From assembly GCA_963932465.1 (NCBI GenBank), contig OZ010794.1, positions 214,843,748-214,907,747 on the forward strand: a stretch of DNA of 64,000 bases, read 5' to 3'. Shown here piece by piece: positions 11,302 through 22,050 of this stretch. Below the pieces are notes generated by a model. That model was given only the letters and a program-made list of their open reading frames with translations, made no database searches and was not told the DNA's origin. The DNA comes from Maratus speciosus. Lineage: Eukaryota; Arthropoda; Arachnida; Araneae; Salticidae. The position numbers were made by a program, and so were the translations under genes. Positions within the stretch are counted from its first letter, which is position 1, and every line of letters starts with the position of its first letter.

Positions 11302-11497
11302 GTCCTGCCCGATAAGTGCAGGCTACTTTTTTTTTAATTCAGATTATTTGATTACAAACACTTTTTTGAAATAGAAATATTCACCTGATTTAATGGCAAA
11401 TAAAATTGAGTTAGGTTAAATCCAGTTACATTATTTTTAAAAAAGCGGTGAAAATCAAAAAATCATAATTATAAAAAATGTAGTCTACACTACTCGC
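11302..11497. mobile_element. Eroded hAT-like MITE, GTTGCCAG family
   Basis: It keeps the inner arms GGCTACTTTTTTTTTAATTC and AAAAAAGCGGTGAAAATC plus TGTAGTCTACAC, but the outer CAGTGTTGCC ends are lost. Confidence 0.5.
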
Positions 11498-11516
11498 GTA
11501 AGTCACGGCACGAGAA

Positions 11517-12037
11517 TTAACCCTTTAGTGCGCAGCTTTGCATATATGCAAAAAACAGTGTTTTCAATTTAATAGATTTTTTTATTCGTACATACCTAAC
11601 TCACACCAGAAAATTAAAATAGAAATATTTGCTCTAATTAATAACAGGCAATCCGTATTTAAATAGAGTGAAATTAGTCATTGAAACTTTATCGTGTAAA
11701 GTCAGATTATCTGAACTACGTAATTACTCGAACGTATTCTATCATGGAAATTAAAGGGTTAAAAGTTAAGTTTTTAGAAAATAAAATATAATTTAAGGCA
11801 TTTGGAGTCATATTTATTAAAATATTTACTAATTTGCAATACTATAGTGTTAAACAGCTACACGACAGTAGTTTTTACTCTATTGCAGATGTGCAACAGT
11901 AGAAATAATTGACGTATTATATGAAAAAATATATTCAGATTTCTCTTATTATTTTTCCTCTGTGTAATAAATCTTTTGGGGAATCATATATAATTTTTTC
12001 GAAGCAAAATAAAAAAAATCGCCCGTGTAAGGGTTAA
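11517..12037 (-). mobile_element. TTAA MITE, family J copy 2 (521 bp, inverted)
   Basis: It begins TTAACCCTTTAGTGCGCAGC and ends CGTGTAAGGGTTAA. Along its whole length it is the reverse complement of 10058-10578, with scattered substitutions. Confidence 0.85.
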
Positions 12038-12074
12038 GGTACCTTAAAAAGGTGTTAAGGTACCTTAAGTACCT

Positions 12075-12735
12075 TAAAAAAAACAATTACAATGTATTAT
12101 CTCTGTGCAGTATATTATTTAAAAAATAAATAAATAAAATTTCATAGAATTTCCCTAACTTGCTGTTGTAATATTTTCTTTAAGCATGCAAAATTGAATA
12201 AATTGATAATAATGTGTTCTTTAATGGCATGCTGTGACGTTCAAGGATTCAGAAAGGCCATTTACTGTCACTGCTTGATGTTTCCAGGGCGCAAAGAATA
12301 GCGTTTTCGCTTGCATTAAAAAAATATTTATATTTTAAGGGCATGCAATATGATACGATTGGGAGAAGAATTTATAATGAAGAGATTGTAAAAATACTTT
12401 TATTTCTCATGGTCTTTCATCTATAACAATTTAAAAGTAACTTACATATGCAATTTTGACGTTTTCCGTCAGAATATAAGAAACGATTTGCTGTCTGGAT
12501 TTTTTTTTTTTTTTGATTATATAATGGTACTTTAAAAGAATTCCATTTCACTTTTATCATTTTTACATTAAAATATTTTATATATTTCATTTGTTTCATT
12601 TTTCTTCCCTAAATTCCATAAATGTTTGAATATTGTGAGTGGAATTTAGAAATTCAAGAACATAAAGAGATATTACAGTTCAACGTTGTTATATTTCTTA
12701 CGTCAGTGAACACAATAGTAAAATACGACTTAAAT
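12075..12735. repeat. Dispersed repeat L, copy a
   Basis: It matches 20155-20821 in the same orientation over ~660 bp. Shared landmarks include TTCTTTAATGGCATGCT, GCTTGATGTTTCCAGGGCG and ATTCACTTTTATCATTTTT-like text. It keeps an unfilled TTAA at about 12732 where the other copy carries a MITE. No frame is open in it; the family is unknown. Confidence 0.7.
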
Positions 12736-12941
12736 GAATTGTCGTTTTCAAAAATGTAATGATTTTAAAAAAAATAAGCAAAATTACTGTAAGATAGATG
12801 CTGTATATTTCCAAGTATAAGCCGAGAATTTTTTCACATTTTTGACTCCGAAGTAGGGGGTCGGGTTATATCATGGAACTATTCATAAAGAGGAAATGAC
12901 ATATCCTTAAAATAGTGAAGCTTCAACTGTAACCGGTTTCG

Positions 12942-13104
12942 CAGGGGTTGATTACCGCCGAGCCAAACTTCCACCAGTAAATTTAAATAGAAATTTTTTC
13001 ATTATTTAAAAGCATTTTTAACGCAAAATGTCGGTAAAAAAAATGGCAAAAACAGTTATTCATTTTCACTGGTAGAAAGTTAGTTTGGTTGTTGTCAGGC
13101 CTTG
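12942..13104. mobile_element. hAT-like MITE inside the 12801-14211 element
   Basis: The ends are CAGGGGTTGATTACCGCC and a decayed GTTGTTGTCAGGCCTTG. Internally ACTTCCACCAGTAAA pairs with CACTGGTAGAAAGTTA. Its homologue at 58459-58617 sits in the same flanking sequence, so it was present before that host repeat spread. Confidence 0.65.
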
Positions 13105-13571
13105 CTTTTCCGCCATATTGTGACATCCTAGACAACCTCTTGTGATTGTCAATCAAAATGATTATAGAACATTGGCAAACTGACACCAGGAAAAATAAAT
13201 AGAAATTTTAATCATATTTGTCAGACAAATTTTTCATGAGAAGATCGCAAAAATAGTACAAAATTTTCTATTAAAAATTTTATGGTGGAAATTTGCTTCG
13301 TCGGTTATCAGAAACTCTTTATCCGATGCAAAAATTTCACTCGCCATATTTTGACAGCCTCCTCAGTTAATTCACTCGCAACTGGTAGACAACACACTAT
13401 ATGTCTCCTCCTATTTATTCATAACTCCATTGGTTATACATGGGCCTAAGAAAATTTCAAAAACTTAATATTCTAAACTGAATAAGAAAAGATGGTAAAT
13501 ATAAAAAACTTAAAAAATTCTATAAATACTTTAAAACTCCTTTATTTTACAATGAAGAAAGTTACCAATCC

Positions 13572-13772
13572 TCACTCACTATTCAAATCATTAGCAGAAT
13601 TTTCAAGCAACTCCTTAAAATCATTTTCTTCCATTGGTATATCAGTATGAATATCGACAGTGTCTAATTCATCATCATCATAATCGTCATTTTCTTCAAA
13701 AAATGGCAGCATCCCCAGTTCCATCCATCGCATTATCATAGCTGCCAACTCTTCCGCTTTTTCAGACCACAA
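13572..13772 (-). pseudogene. Short acidic open frame, unassigned
   Basis: The frame of 66 codons has a WSEKAEELAAMIMRW helix-like start, a strongly acidic middle (NDDYDDDELD) and an acidic tail. Acidic C-terminal tails are usual in pogo/Tigger/jerky transposases. Its position inside a TIR element would fit a transposase 3' remnant, but there is no diagnostic motif. Its first codons overlap a palindromic MITE, so the upstream part of any gene is gone. Confidence 0.35.
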
Positions 13773-13887
13773 AAATTTAATAGAAATTTTTGCTTTGTTT
13801 AATCGGCAGATTAAGGCGATTTAAAAAGGTAAAATTTACTATACAATTTTTGTGGTCTGAAAAAGCGTAAGATGTTGGCAGCTATGC
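13737..13887. mobile_element. Palindromic MITE (~41-bp arms)
   Basis: CATAGCTGCCAAC...CTTTTTCAGACCACAAAAA at the left is matched by the inverse TTTTTGTGGTCTGAAAAAG...GTTGGCAGCTATG at the right. The spacer is ~65 bp. Confidence 0.75.
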
Positions 13888-14399
13888 ATTATTGATGCAT
13901 CATTTTATGAAAGATCAAACGATCATTTCTTATGGTAATTCAAGCCACAAGTAGGAGATTTGGATCTTATGTACGAGCAAGTCATAACAGAAGGAGCGGG
14001 GCCCAATTAAACAGATTTGGAATCGCAAAACAGGAGAGATCAATAATTTCGGAATACTTTTTGTAGTATCTATGTACAAAAAAGTGCTAAATTTCCGTTC
14101 GCGGAATTTTTAATCACCATTTTTTAATATCGGGTTATATACGGGTTTCCTATTTTGGACCATTTTAACTGAAAAGTCGTATACTCGGCTTATACACGGA
14201 AATATACGGTATTTAAATACACGATTGGAACCCAAGAACACATGCTTTTTTTATTTATTTATTATTATTATTATTAATAATATCTTTGTATTCATAAAGA
14301 AAATCATAAAGTAATTACTTCGAAGAAGAATTTCATTATCATTACAATAAAATATCCTTTCTTTGATATCTTCTTATCTTCGATATCTTTTTCTAATCT

Positions 14400-15190
14400 T
14401 CTTTTATACCTTTATTTAAATCTTCCTCGTTGTTTTATAAAACACTTTGATAAACATGAAAATAAGTACACGAATGTTAAGCTGTAACAAATAACCTATC
14501 AAACTGTCATTAATGAATCGCCTCCTGAAATATTGATGTCTTTAAAATTTAATGAAATGATTACAGAAATCTTTCATGAAAACTTTTTATTTATGAAAGA
14601 TTTTATACTAATATATTTCTCAGATTTCAGAAATCTAATATGGAAAAGGAAAACGACATTTTTGAACATATACATATTTTTTTTCCGTAGCTTGCTGTTG
14701 TAATGACATTCTCTACCACACTGTCCCTTTTTATAAAATAATGTAATTTAATTGACCCTTTAACCCCTTGAGGGGCGGTGGGATATATTTTATCCCACCT
14801 AATTTAAACAAGATTCTCACCAAAAACTTTCAACTAAATTTTACATGTAGAACTTTGATGGGGAGGTTGGGGGGGGGGGATAAATGTTAAAAAATTGCTT
14901 TTCCTTATTGTAAAATAAAATTTTTCGATATTTCCGGTCAGAATTCAATATCACAAAGAGAATATTGCTTGCCGCTCAAAGAGTTAATGACGTTTCCTAA
15001 TGGTTTGAGAACAAAAAACACGGCGTTCTCACCGTTCTTTGTTATAATAATGCTATATTGAAAAAAAGAATTTTCAAAGAAGGTAGTATAAAACAGTTTA
15101 TATTTAGCCTGCAATTTTATCCTAAAACTGTTTTTAATGTAGCATTTGAATTCTTTCTCTGTGTTTTATAACACCTTACTAATAACAAAT
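14400..15190. repeat. Dispersed repeat, copy split by a TTAA MITE
   Basis: It is the same family as 3765-4190. The copy is interrupted at 14760-14987 by a family A MITE exactly at the TTTAA that is unoccupied in the other copy (~4157). Confidence 0.7.
14760..14987 (+). mobile_element. TTAA MITE, family A copy 1
   Basis: It starts TTAACCCCTTGAGGGGC with GGTGGGATATATTTTATCC, and ends TGCCGCTCAAAGAGTTAA. TTAA flanks both sides. Internal features shared by the family are TTCTCACCA, ATTGCTTTTCCTTATT and CCGGTCAGAATTC. Confidence 0.9.
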
Positions 15191-15320
15191 TCCGGACTAT
15201 AACAGAGTTGCCAGTTTGCCCTATATTTTCATTCAGAAAATCAGAATTCGTACCAGCAATTTAATATTGCTTTATTTAATGACAGAACGTTCCTGGGTAC
15301 TGAAAGTAAAGATTCTTCTT

Positions 15321-15539
15321 TTAACCCCTTAACCTACAATGACGGGCATAGCCCGCGTACGATGATCGAGCCAAATGTAAGTTCTTCTTACCACTAAAAT
15401 TTCACAGTAAATATAGTTTAATTTAGTCGTCGAAATTCCATGATTAAGCAAGGCGAAAATCTCTAATAAATTTTAGTGGTAGCTATGGATTTGCCAAACC
15501 GTGGAGCTGTTGATTTTAAATCGTAGGTTAAGGGGTTAA
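15321..15539. mobile_element. TTAA MITE, family C
   Basis: It begins TTAACCCCTTAACCTAC and ends GTAGGTTAAGGGGTTAA. An inner CCACTAAAATTTC is matched by AATTTTAGTGG. Its right TTAA is also the left TTAA of the next MITE. Confidence 0.85.
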
Positions 15540-15743
15540 CCCGTTGGGGACTAGCGACACGTATACGTGCCGCATGAAGCGCTTAGAATCCTTGTTTTTC
15601 CTCACCAGTAAAATTTTACGGTAAAATTTGCCTTATGTAATCAGCACATTTTCTCGATTCAAGAAGACACAAATGTCTGTTTTTAAAAAACGGTGACAAA
15701 AGATTAAAAATTTCGTAAATGGCTCCCGTCCCGAAGGGGTTAA
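15536..15743. mobile_element. TTAA MITE, family B copy 2
   Basis: It begins TTAACCCGTTGGGGAC and ends CCCGTCCCGAAGGGGTTAA. The internal ACACGTATACGTGCC motif matches the other family B copies, in opposite orientation to 6722-6929. Confidence 0.85.
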
Positions 15744-15855
15744 AATATCCTTTATTAATTTGAAATTTCGAAACAAAGAGAGGGGATAAACTGGCAAACC
15801 TGGAATATAAAAATGTTAAAAGATAACAAATGACGTACGTAAACGGTTTAAAAAA

Positions 15856-18600
15856 GCATTTCTCACTCACATATGTTGGTAAGACTTCAACTGTAGCAAG
15901 AGATGGAATAGTCTCCATGAGCACACAATCCTGCGCCGAAACATCAGACACAAACAAACCTAGCATCGGTGAAAACATATATAATTTTAATTAATTTTCC
16001 AATTAATTTTCAGAGTGAAATTACGCTCGAAATTATTGAATATATAATACGTGATTTATCACTTTGCTAATGAAGCGTAGAACCAACAATTTGAAATAAG
16101 TCCAATCCGGGAATCGAACCAGGAACCCTTGAAATAACGCTCCAAGTGCTCTCCCATTTAAGCTACGAGGACGATGCCCAACTCAGCATTTCCCACGTAT
16201 GTGGGTAAGGCTGCAACTGCAGCATAGATGGAATAGTCTTCATGAGCACACAATCCTGCAGCGAAACATAAGACACAAACAAACCCAGTGTCTGTGAACA
16301 CATATATAATTTTAATTAATTTTCCAATTAATTTTCAGCAGCGAAATTACGCTCGAAATTATTGAATATCTAATACGTGATTTATCACATTGCTAATAAA
16401 GCGTAGAACCAAACTTGTGAAAAATGTCCAAGCTGGTAATCGAACACGGAACCCCTGGAATAGCGCTCCATGTGGTCTACCATTTAAGCTACGAGGACGA
16501 TGCCCATCTTAGCATTTCCCACATATGTTGGTAAGGGTGCAACTGCAGCGCAATATGGAATAGTGTTCATGAGCACACAATCCTGCGGATAAACATGAGA
16601 CACAAACAAACTCAGCGTCGGTGAACACATATAATTTTTAATTAATTTTCCAATTACTTATCTGTAGAGAAATTACGCTCGAAATTATTGAATATCTAAT
16701 ACGTGATTTATCACATTGCTGACAAAGCGTAGAACCAAACTTGTGAAAAATGTCCAAGCTGGTAATCGAACACGGAACCCTTGAAATAACGCTCCAAGTG
16801 CTCTCCCATTTAAGCTACGAGGACGATGCCCAACTCAGCATTTCCCACGTATGTGGGTAAGGCTGCAACTGCAGCATAGATGGAATAGTCTTCATGAGCA
16901 CACAATCCTGCAGCGAAACATAAGACACAAACAAACCCAGTGTCTGTGAACACATATATAATTTTAATTAATTTTCCAATTAATTTTCAGCAGCGAAATT
17001 ACGCTCGAAATTATTGAATATCTAATACGTGATTTATCACATTGCTAATAAAGCGTAGAACCAAACTTGTGAAAAATGTCCAAGCTGGTAATCGAACACG
17101 GAACCCCTGGAATAGCGCTCCATGTGGTCTACCATTTAAGCTACGAGGACGATGCCCATCTTAGCATTTCCCACATATGTTGGTAAGGGTGCAACTGCAG
17201 CACAATATGGAATAGTGTTCATGAGCACACAATCCTGCGGCTAAACATGAGACACAAACAAACTCAGCGTCGGTGAACACATATAATTTTTAATTAAATT
17301 TCCAATTACTTATCAGTAGAGAAATTACGCTCGAAATTATTGAATATCTAATACGTGATTTATCACATTGCTGACAAAGCGTAGAACCAAACTTGTGAAA
17401 AATGTCCAAGCTGGTAATCGAACACGGAACCCTTGAAATAACGCTCCAAGTGCTCTCCCATTTAAGCTACGAGGACGATGCCCAACTCAGCATTTCCCAC
17501 GTATGTGGGTAAGGCTGCAACTGCAGCATAGATGGAATAGTCTTCATGAGCACACAATCCTGCAGCGAAACATAAGACACAAACAAACCCAGAGTCTGTG
17601 AACACATATATAATTTTAATTAATTTTCCAATTAATTTTCAGCAGCGAAATTACGCTCGAAATTATTGAATATCTAATACGTGATTTATCACATTGCTAA
17701 TAAAGCGTAGAACCAAACTTGTGAAAAATGTCCAAGCTGGTAATCGAACACGGAACCCCTGGAATAGCGCTCCATGTGGTCTACCATTTAAGCTACGAGG
17801 ACGATGCCCATCTTAGCATTTCCCACATATGTTGGTAAGGGTGCAACTGCAGCACAATATGGAATAGTGTTCATGAGCACACAATCCTGCGGCTAAACAT
17901 GAGACACAAACAAACTCAGCGTCGGTGAACACATATAATTTTTAATTAAATTTCCAATTACTTATCAGTAGAGAAATTACGCTCGAAATTATTGAATATC
18001 TAATACGTGATTTATCACATTGCTAATAAAGCGTAGAACCAAACTTGTGAAAAATGTCCAAGCTGGTAATCGAACACGGAACCCCTGGAATAGCGCTCCA
18101 TGTGGTCTACCATTTAAGCTACGAGGACGATGCCCATCTTAGCATTTTCCACATATGTTGGTAAGGGTGCAACTGCAGCACAATATGGAATAGTGTTCAG
18201 GAGCACACAATCCTGCGGCGAAACATGAGACGCAAACAAACCAGCGTCGGTGAACACATATAATTTTTAATTAATTTTCCAATTACTTATCTGTAGAGAA
18301 ATTACGCTCGAAAATATTGAATATCTAATACGTGATTTATCACATTGCTGACAAAGCGTAGAACCAAACTTGTGAAAAATGTCCAAGCTGGGAATCGAAT
18401 TCGTAATCCTTGGAATAGCACTCCGAGTGTTCTAGGCTACGAGGACGATGCCCAGCTTAGCATTTCTCACTCACATATGTTGGTAAGACTGCAACTGTAG
18501 TGAAAGATGGAATATAAGCACACAATCCTGCGGCGAAACATGAGACTTAAATAAACCCAGCATCGGTGAACCCATATATATTTTTTAATTATTTTTGTGA
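15856..18600. repeat. ~326-bp satellite with tRNA-derived block in each unit
   Basis: Units start at GCATTT...CAC at 15856, 16186, 16512, 16838, 17164, 17490, 17816, 18142 and 18460 (spacing 330, then 326 six times, then 318; the last is partial). Units 2-7 form three nearly identical A-B dimers of 652 bp: type A has GTGGGTAAGGCTGC, type B has TTGGTAAGGGTGC. Unit 8 is B-type and the outer units are more diverged. Such higher-order order indicates recent dimer amplification by unequal exchange. Every unit ends in a 66-73-bp minus-strand tRNA-like segment. The right edge runs into the second half of a family A MITE. Confidence 0.93.
16100..16172 (-). pseudogene. tRNA-derived sequence (best copy of eight)
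   Basis: The minus strand can be folded as a 73-nt tRNA. The D arm has GCTT/GAGC pairing in an A-box-like TAGCTTAAATGGGAGAGC. The anticodon stem is CTTGG/TCAAG, and the T arm has the canonical GGTTCGATTCC B box. Against a working tRNA: only four of seven acceptor pairs form, the anticodon loop would be nine bases, and one T-stem pair is broken. The other copies are at 16426-16498, 16752-16824, 17078-17150, 17404-17476, 17730-17802, 18056-18128 and, shortened, 18381-18446. It is best read as a tRNA relic or SINE head caught up in a satellite; pol III promoter boxes remain recognisable. Confidence 0.7.
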
Positions 18601-18757
18601 ACAAATTCATGAAAAAATTTATTAAATTTTACTTTTGTAACTTTGGTGGAAAAAACTCCTAAAATTGCTTTTCCTTATTTTGCAATAAATCTTTTTCCAT
18701 ATTAAGGTGTGAATTCGACATTACAGAAACGCAATTACTTGCTCCTCAAGGGGTTAA
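18600..18757 (+). mobile_element. TTAA MITE, family A, right part only
   Basis: AATTGCTTTTCCTTATTTTG and the end TGCTCCTCAAGGGGTTAA match family A. The left half is missing where the tRNA-containing satellite ends. Confidence 0.75.
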
Positions 18758-19267
18758 TGAAACTGTGATTCCCCTTTGAGAGACTATTAGACAATGGTCA
18801 TTCTTTGATGACTATTTTTTTCGAAACTGTTTCCATGACATTTTTATTTGCATTTTCAGAATATATATGCTAGAGACATTTACTAAAAATGTACTTTTAA
18901 AATATAATGTTGCAAATAGAATATAAAAATAGAATCATGTATAACAATGGCTTTGTCGGCTATTTGCCGACACTTGACCGCAATGGGTTAATGTTGCTTC
19001 TGTGCAAGTTTCATAACCATTAGAGATTAGACGTTTAAAAAAAAATCGCAAAAAAATAGACATTTTAGTACCAGGATTTTTTTAAAGTATTATTTGCCTT
19101 ATTTAATGAAAACTTTTCTAACTTCAGATATATTGTCCACTACGTTACAAAATTTTTGTTACTAAAATGTCTAAAACTTTGTTTAACGAATTATGCGTAT
19201 GAACCCTGTTTCTGTGACACAATTATGGATATTTATAAATTTCTTTATTTATATATATATATATATA

Positions 19268-19303
<36 letters not shown>
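18758..19303. other. AT-rich sequence ending in (TA)n and poly(A)
   Basis: The first ~100 bp resemble 9800-9900 (ACTGTGATTC...GAGAGACTATT). A TA run at about 19249-19270 is followed by ~30 A. No gene was seen. Confidence 0.5.
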
Positions 19304-19305
<2 letters not shown>

Positions 19306-20114
19306 TACTCAGTTATCCTGTCGACCAAAAATCTATCGCCAAACTATAAGATTAAGTTCCAATAATGGTTGGTCGTAAATATCACATTCACTCGACTTTA
19401 ACCCTTAAATGCCGGGTGTTGCTTTTCGGCAACATACACAATTTCGGCTCTAAAACAGTATTAGAATATTATTGAAGCTATAATGTCTAATGTTACTAAT
19501 AAAATACATTCTGAAAATATTAAATCGATTTTCAATATGTAGATGGCAACATTTGTGCTATTTAAGAATAAAGTTAGATTTATTTTTTCAATTGTTGCTG
19601 CTTGTTCTTTTTGTTTTGTTTGGAACCTTGCGAAATACCCTGTATTGTTTTGCAGTGGGAAAGTAAAATTTATTTTTTTATTATAGTTCCTAAAATTCTT
19701 GTGTGTTTAATATAATAGAATTTTATCGAGAAAAAATATTTTTTCAATTAAAGACCAGTATTGCCGATTAGTAACAAACAGTTTTTTAGCCGTAAACCAT
19801 ACTTAAAACAAAATATGATTTTTTAAAGTATTTTTCCCGTGATTTATTTAAAAAATGAAAGCCGGATAACATTATTACAATTATTTTTGAAAAATCCGGC
19901 ATTTAAGGGTTAAGCAAGTTACACGCGTTTACGTCATCAGGAATTTTTATTTTAAAGTTTTATTTGTATTTTTATTAATGTTATACTAATTTATTTCTTC
20001 TTTCGTTATTTTAAATATATATATATATATATATATGTCAATTTGTATAATTTGGCAAGTGGTTTGGCGATTTATATAATTTGGCAAAATTGGTCGACGG
20101 ATAACTATGTAGTA
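19304..20114 (+). mobile_element. TIR element G, copy 1, split by a TTAA MITE
   Basis: The ends are ACTACTCAGTTATCC and the inverse GGATAACTATGTAGTA, each next to a GTCGACCAA/TTGGTCGAC motif. Without the inserted family D MITE it is ~295 bp, matching the uninterrupted 290-bp copy at 33832-34121. It is non-coding. Confidence 0.85.
19398..19913 (+). mobile_element. TTAA MITE, family D copy 1 (~516 bp)
   Basis: It begins TTAACCCTTAAATGCCGG and ends CCGGCATTTAAGGGTTAA. The uninterrupted element at 33832-34121 has a single TTTAA at the corresponding site, so the TTAA duplication is directly shown. An inner hairpin TTGCTTTTCGGCAA lies near the left end. The second copy is at 55140-55656. Confidence 0.93.
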
Positions 20115-20154
20115 CCAAAAAAATGCATTAAAGAAATGTTTTTAAGTTTAATTG

Positions 20155-21300
20155 CACTTTTTAAAGAACAATTATTTTTTTTAACTCTGTGCAAACCATT
20201 ATTTAAAAAAGAATAAATAAAATTGGCATAGAATTTTCCTGACTTGTTGTTGTAACATTTTCCTTTATTCTTCTTTAAAAATGGAATATTGAATAAATTG
20301 ATAATAATTTGTTCTTTAATGGCATGCTATGGCTTTTGAAGATAGAGAACGGCCATTTATTGCGACTGCTTGATGTTTCCAGGGCGTGCAAAATGTGTTT
20401 TTCTCTTGCATTTTAAAATTCTTTAAACATATTTTAAGGACATGTAATATAATACGAGTGGAAGAACAATTTAAAATGATGAAATAGCGAATATAATTTT
20501 ATTTATCATGGTTTTTTATCTCTAACAATTTATAAATTACTTACATATGCAATTTTTGCATTTTTCTTCAGTGTATAAGAAGCGATTTGCTCTCTCGATT
20601 TGTTATATTTCGGCAATGGTACTTTAAACGTATTTTATTTCACTTTTATCATTTTTATCTTAAAATATTTCATATATTTCTTTTATTTTACTTTTCATCC
20701 CTGCATTCCACAAATGTTTGAATACTGTGAGTGGAATTTATAAATACAAGAACACAAAAAATATTAAAAGTTTAACGTTGTTATATTTCTTACACAAGGC
20801 AACACAATAGTAAAATATATATTAACCCCTTGAGGGGCGGTGGGATAAAATATATCCCACCTAATTTAAACAAGTTTCTCACCAGAAAATTTTAACTAAG
20901 TTTTATATTTTTAACTTTGGAGGAAAATCGTTGATAAATTGCTTTTCCTTATTTAAAAATAAAAGTTTTCGATTATTCCGGTGAGAATTGAATATTTAGA
21001 GACATCATTGCTTGCCCCTCAAGGGGCTAAAAGGATATCATATTCCAACACTTTATATTTGCAGAAAGGTAAAAAAAAATATATATTGTAAGACATTTAA
21101 ATACAGTATTGGAACCAAAGAAGAAACGTCTTTTTTTTATTGTTGTATTCATAAATAAAATAATAAATTTAGCTACTTTTCTAAGAAAATTTTTATTGCT
21201 ATAAAAAATATATATGTTCCTTGAATAGGACTTGTACATTCAAGGAACACTTGTACATTCTGCAAATATTTTAAAAATGTAAATACATCTTTGTATTATT
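20155..21300. repeat. Dispersed repeat L, copy b
   Basis: The match to 12075-12735 resumes after the MITE at 20822-21030 and continues to text equivalent to 14215-14330 (TTTAAATACAGTATTGGAAC versus TTTAAATACACGATTGGAAC). The two copies carry different insertions at different points. Confidence 0.7.
20822..21030 (+). mobile_element. TTAA MITE, family A copy 2
   Basis: It begins TTAACCCCTTGAGGGGCGG and ends TTGCCCCTCAAGGGGCTAA, with one base of the right TTAA changed. Full family A interior. Confidence 0.88.
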
Positions 21301-21608
21301 ATTTTTTTTTTCGTGCAAAATGGTATTTACAGAAAAAAGGTGATTTTTAGAGGTTTGTTTACGATTCTTTAGCTATTGTAATGTAACCTCTCGCACCCTA
21401 TCCAAAGATGTAGTGTATAATTAATTCATAGTTAGTGTAAGTTATTTTCATTGTGATTTTCAAAACGTCCTAGATCAAAAGAAAGGATGTTATATAAAAT
21501 TTAAAAAAAATTGTAATCATAGTCCTTTAAAAGCTGTCAGTTATCGTGATTGCGAATTTAATTTCAATACAAAGGTGAAACATCTTTCATTCAGTATGGT
21601 ATTGCACT
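21301..21608. other. AT-rich sequence with no recognised feature
   Basis: No coding frame, inverted repeat or family match was noticed. Confidence 0.5.
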
Positions 21609-22050
21609 TTAACACTAGAACCGCCGTAGAGCCCATTTTGACCGCTACCAAATAAAAATATTTCGATTATCAGCAGCAATTTCCAGAGGTGCCAAGCTCG
21701 CACTAATCTTCCGTAATGCGTGGATTAATTTGACCCAGTTTAACAACGTTTCGAAACAGAAAATTTATTTGATGAATCTTTATTTAATTAATTCCAGTTT
21801 TCTATCTGGTACTTATTTAATTTCACCTCTGAAAAAAATTTCTGGTGCGAAGTGTATTAAACCAGGCTTAAATTAACCCACATATAACGGAGGATTAGTG
21901 ACAACTTGGCACCTATGAATTTCTTTCTAAAATAAGTTTAAAATGTACCTCGTACAAATAAGTTAAATAAATAAGTAGTTCCATTTAAAATTTCCGATGT
22001 AAAATATTTTTATAACACTTCAGTAAAATTTCCGACTGTTCTAGTGTTAA
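21609..22050. mobile_element. TTAA MITE, family E copy 1, with nested hAT-like MITE
   Basis: The ends are TTAACACTAGAACCGCCG and CTGTTCTAGTGTTAA. CACTAGAA-type ends with TTAA flanks are piggyBac-like. Compared with the 208-bp copy at 36997-37204, the middle is expanded by the insert at 21684-21917. Confidence 0.85.
21684..21917. mobile_element. hAT-like MITE nested in family E
   Basis: CAGAGGTGCCAAGCTCGCAC at the left is matched by the inverse GTGACAACTTGGCACCTATG at the right. The flanks GCAATTTC and GAATTTCT suggest an eroded 8-bp duplication. TAATCTTCCGTAATGCG and AACGGAGGATTA pair further in. It is related to the element at 54960-55700. Confidence 0.7.

Larger units (their letters stand above)
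12801..14211. mobile_element. TIR element with GTATAAGCCGAG ends, heavily nested
   Basis: The left end CTGTATATTTCCAAGTATA and the right end with GCTTATACACGGAAATATAC are inverted copies. Comparison with 21080-21120 shows that it splits repeat L. It contains a hAT-like MITE (12942-13104), a palindromic MITE (13737-13887) and a short acidic open frame. Similar GTATAAGCC ends occur on some pogo-type elements, but I cannot prove the class here. Confidence 0.55.
15203..15802. mobile_element. hAT MITE with 8-bp duplication, host to two TTAA MITEs
   Basis: The ends are CAGAGTTGCCAGTTTGCCC and the inverse with AAACTGGCAAACCTG. The flanks GACTATAA (15195-15202) and GAATATAA (15803-15810) agree at 7 of 8 positions. 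Positions 15321-15743 are two abutting TTAA MITEs inserted later. Without them the element is ~180 bp. Confidence 0.85.

Noticed and set aside
16100..18446. Eight tRNA genes
   Set aside because: The acceptor stem is half broken and the anticodon loop has nine bases in the best copy; the blocks are fixed parts of a satellite unit.
15856..18600. CRISPR-like array
   Set aside because: The 326-bp units are contiguous tandem copies without unique spacers, and the context is eukaryotic.
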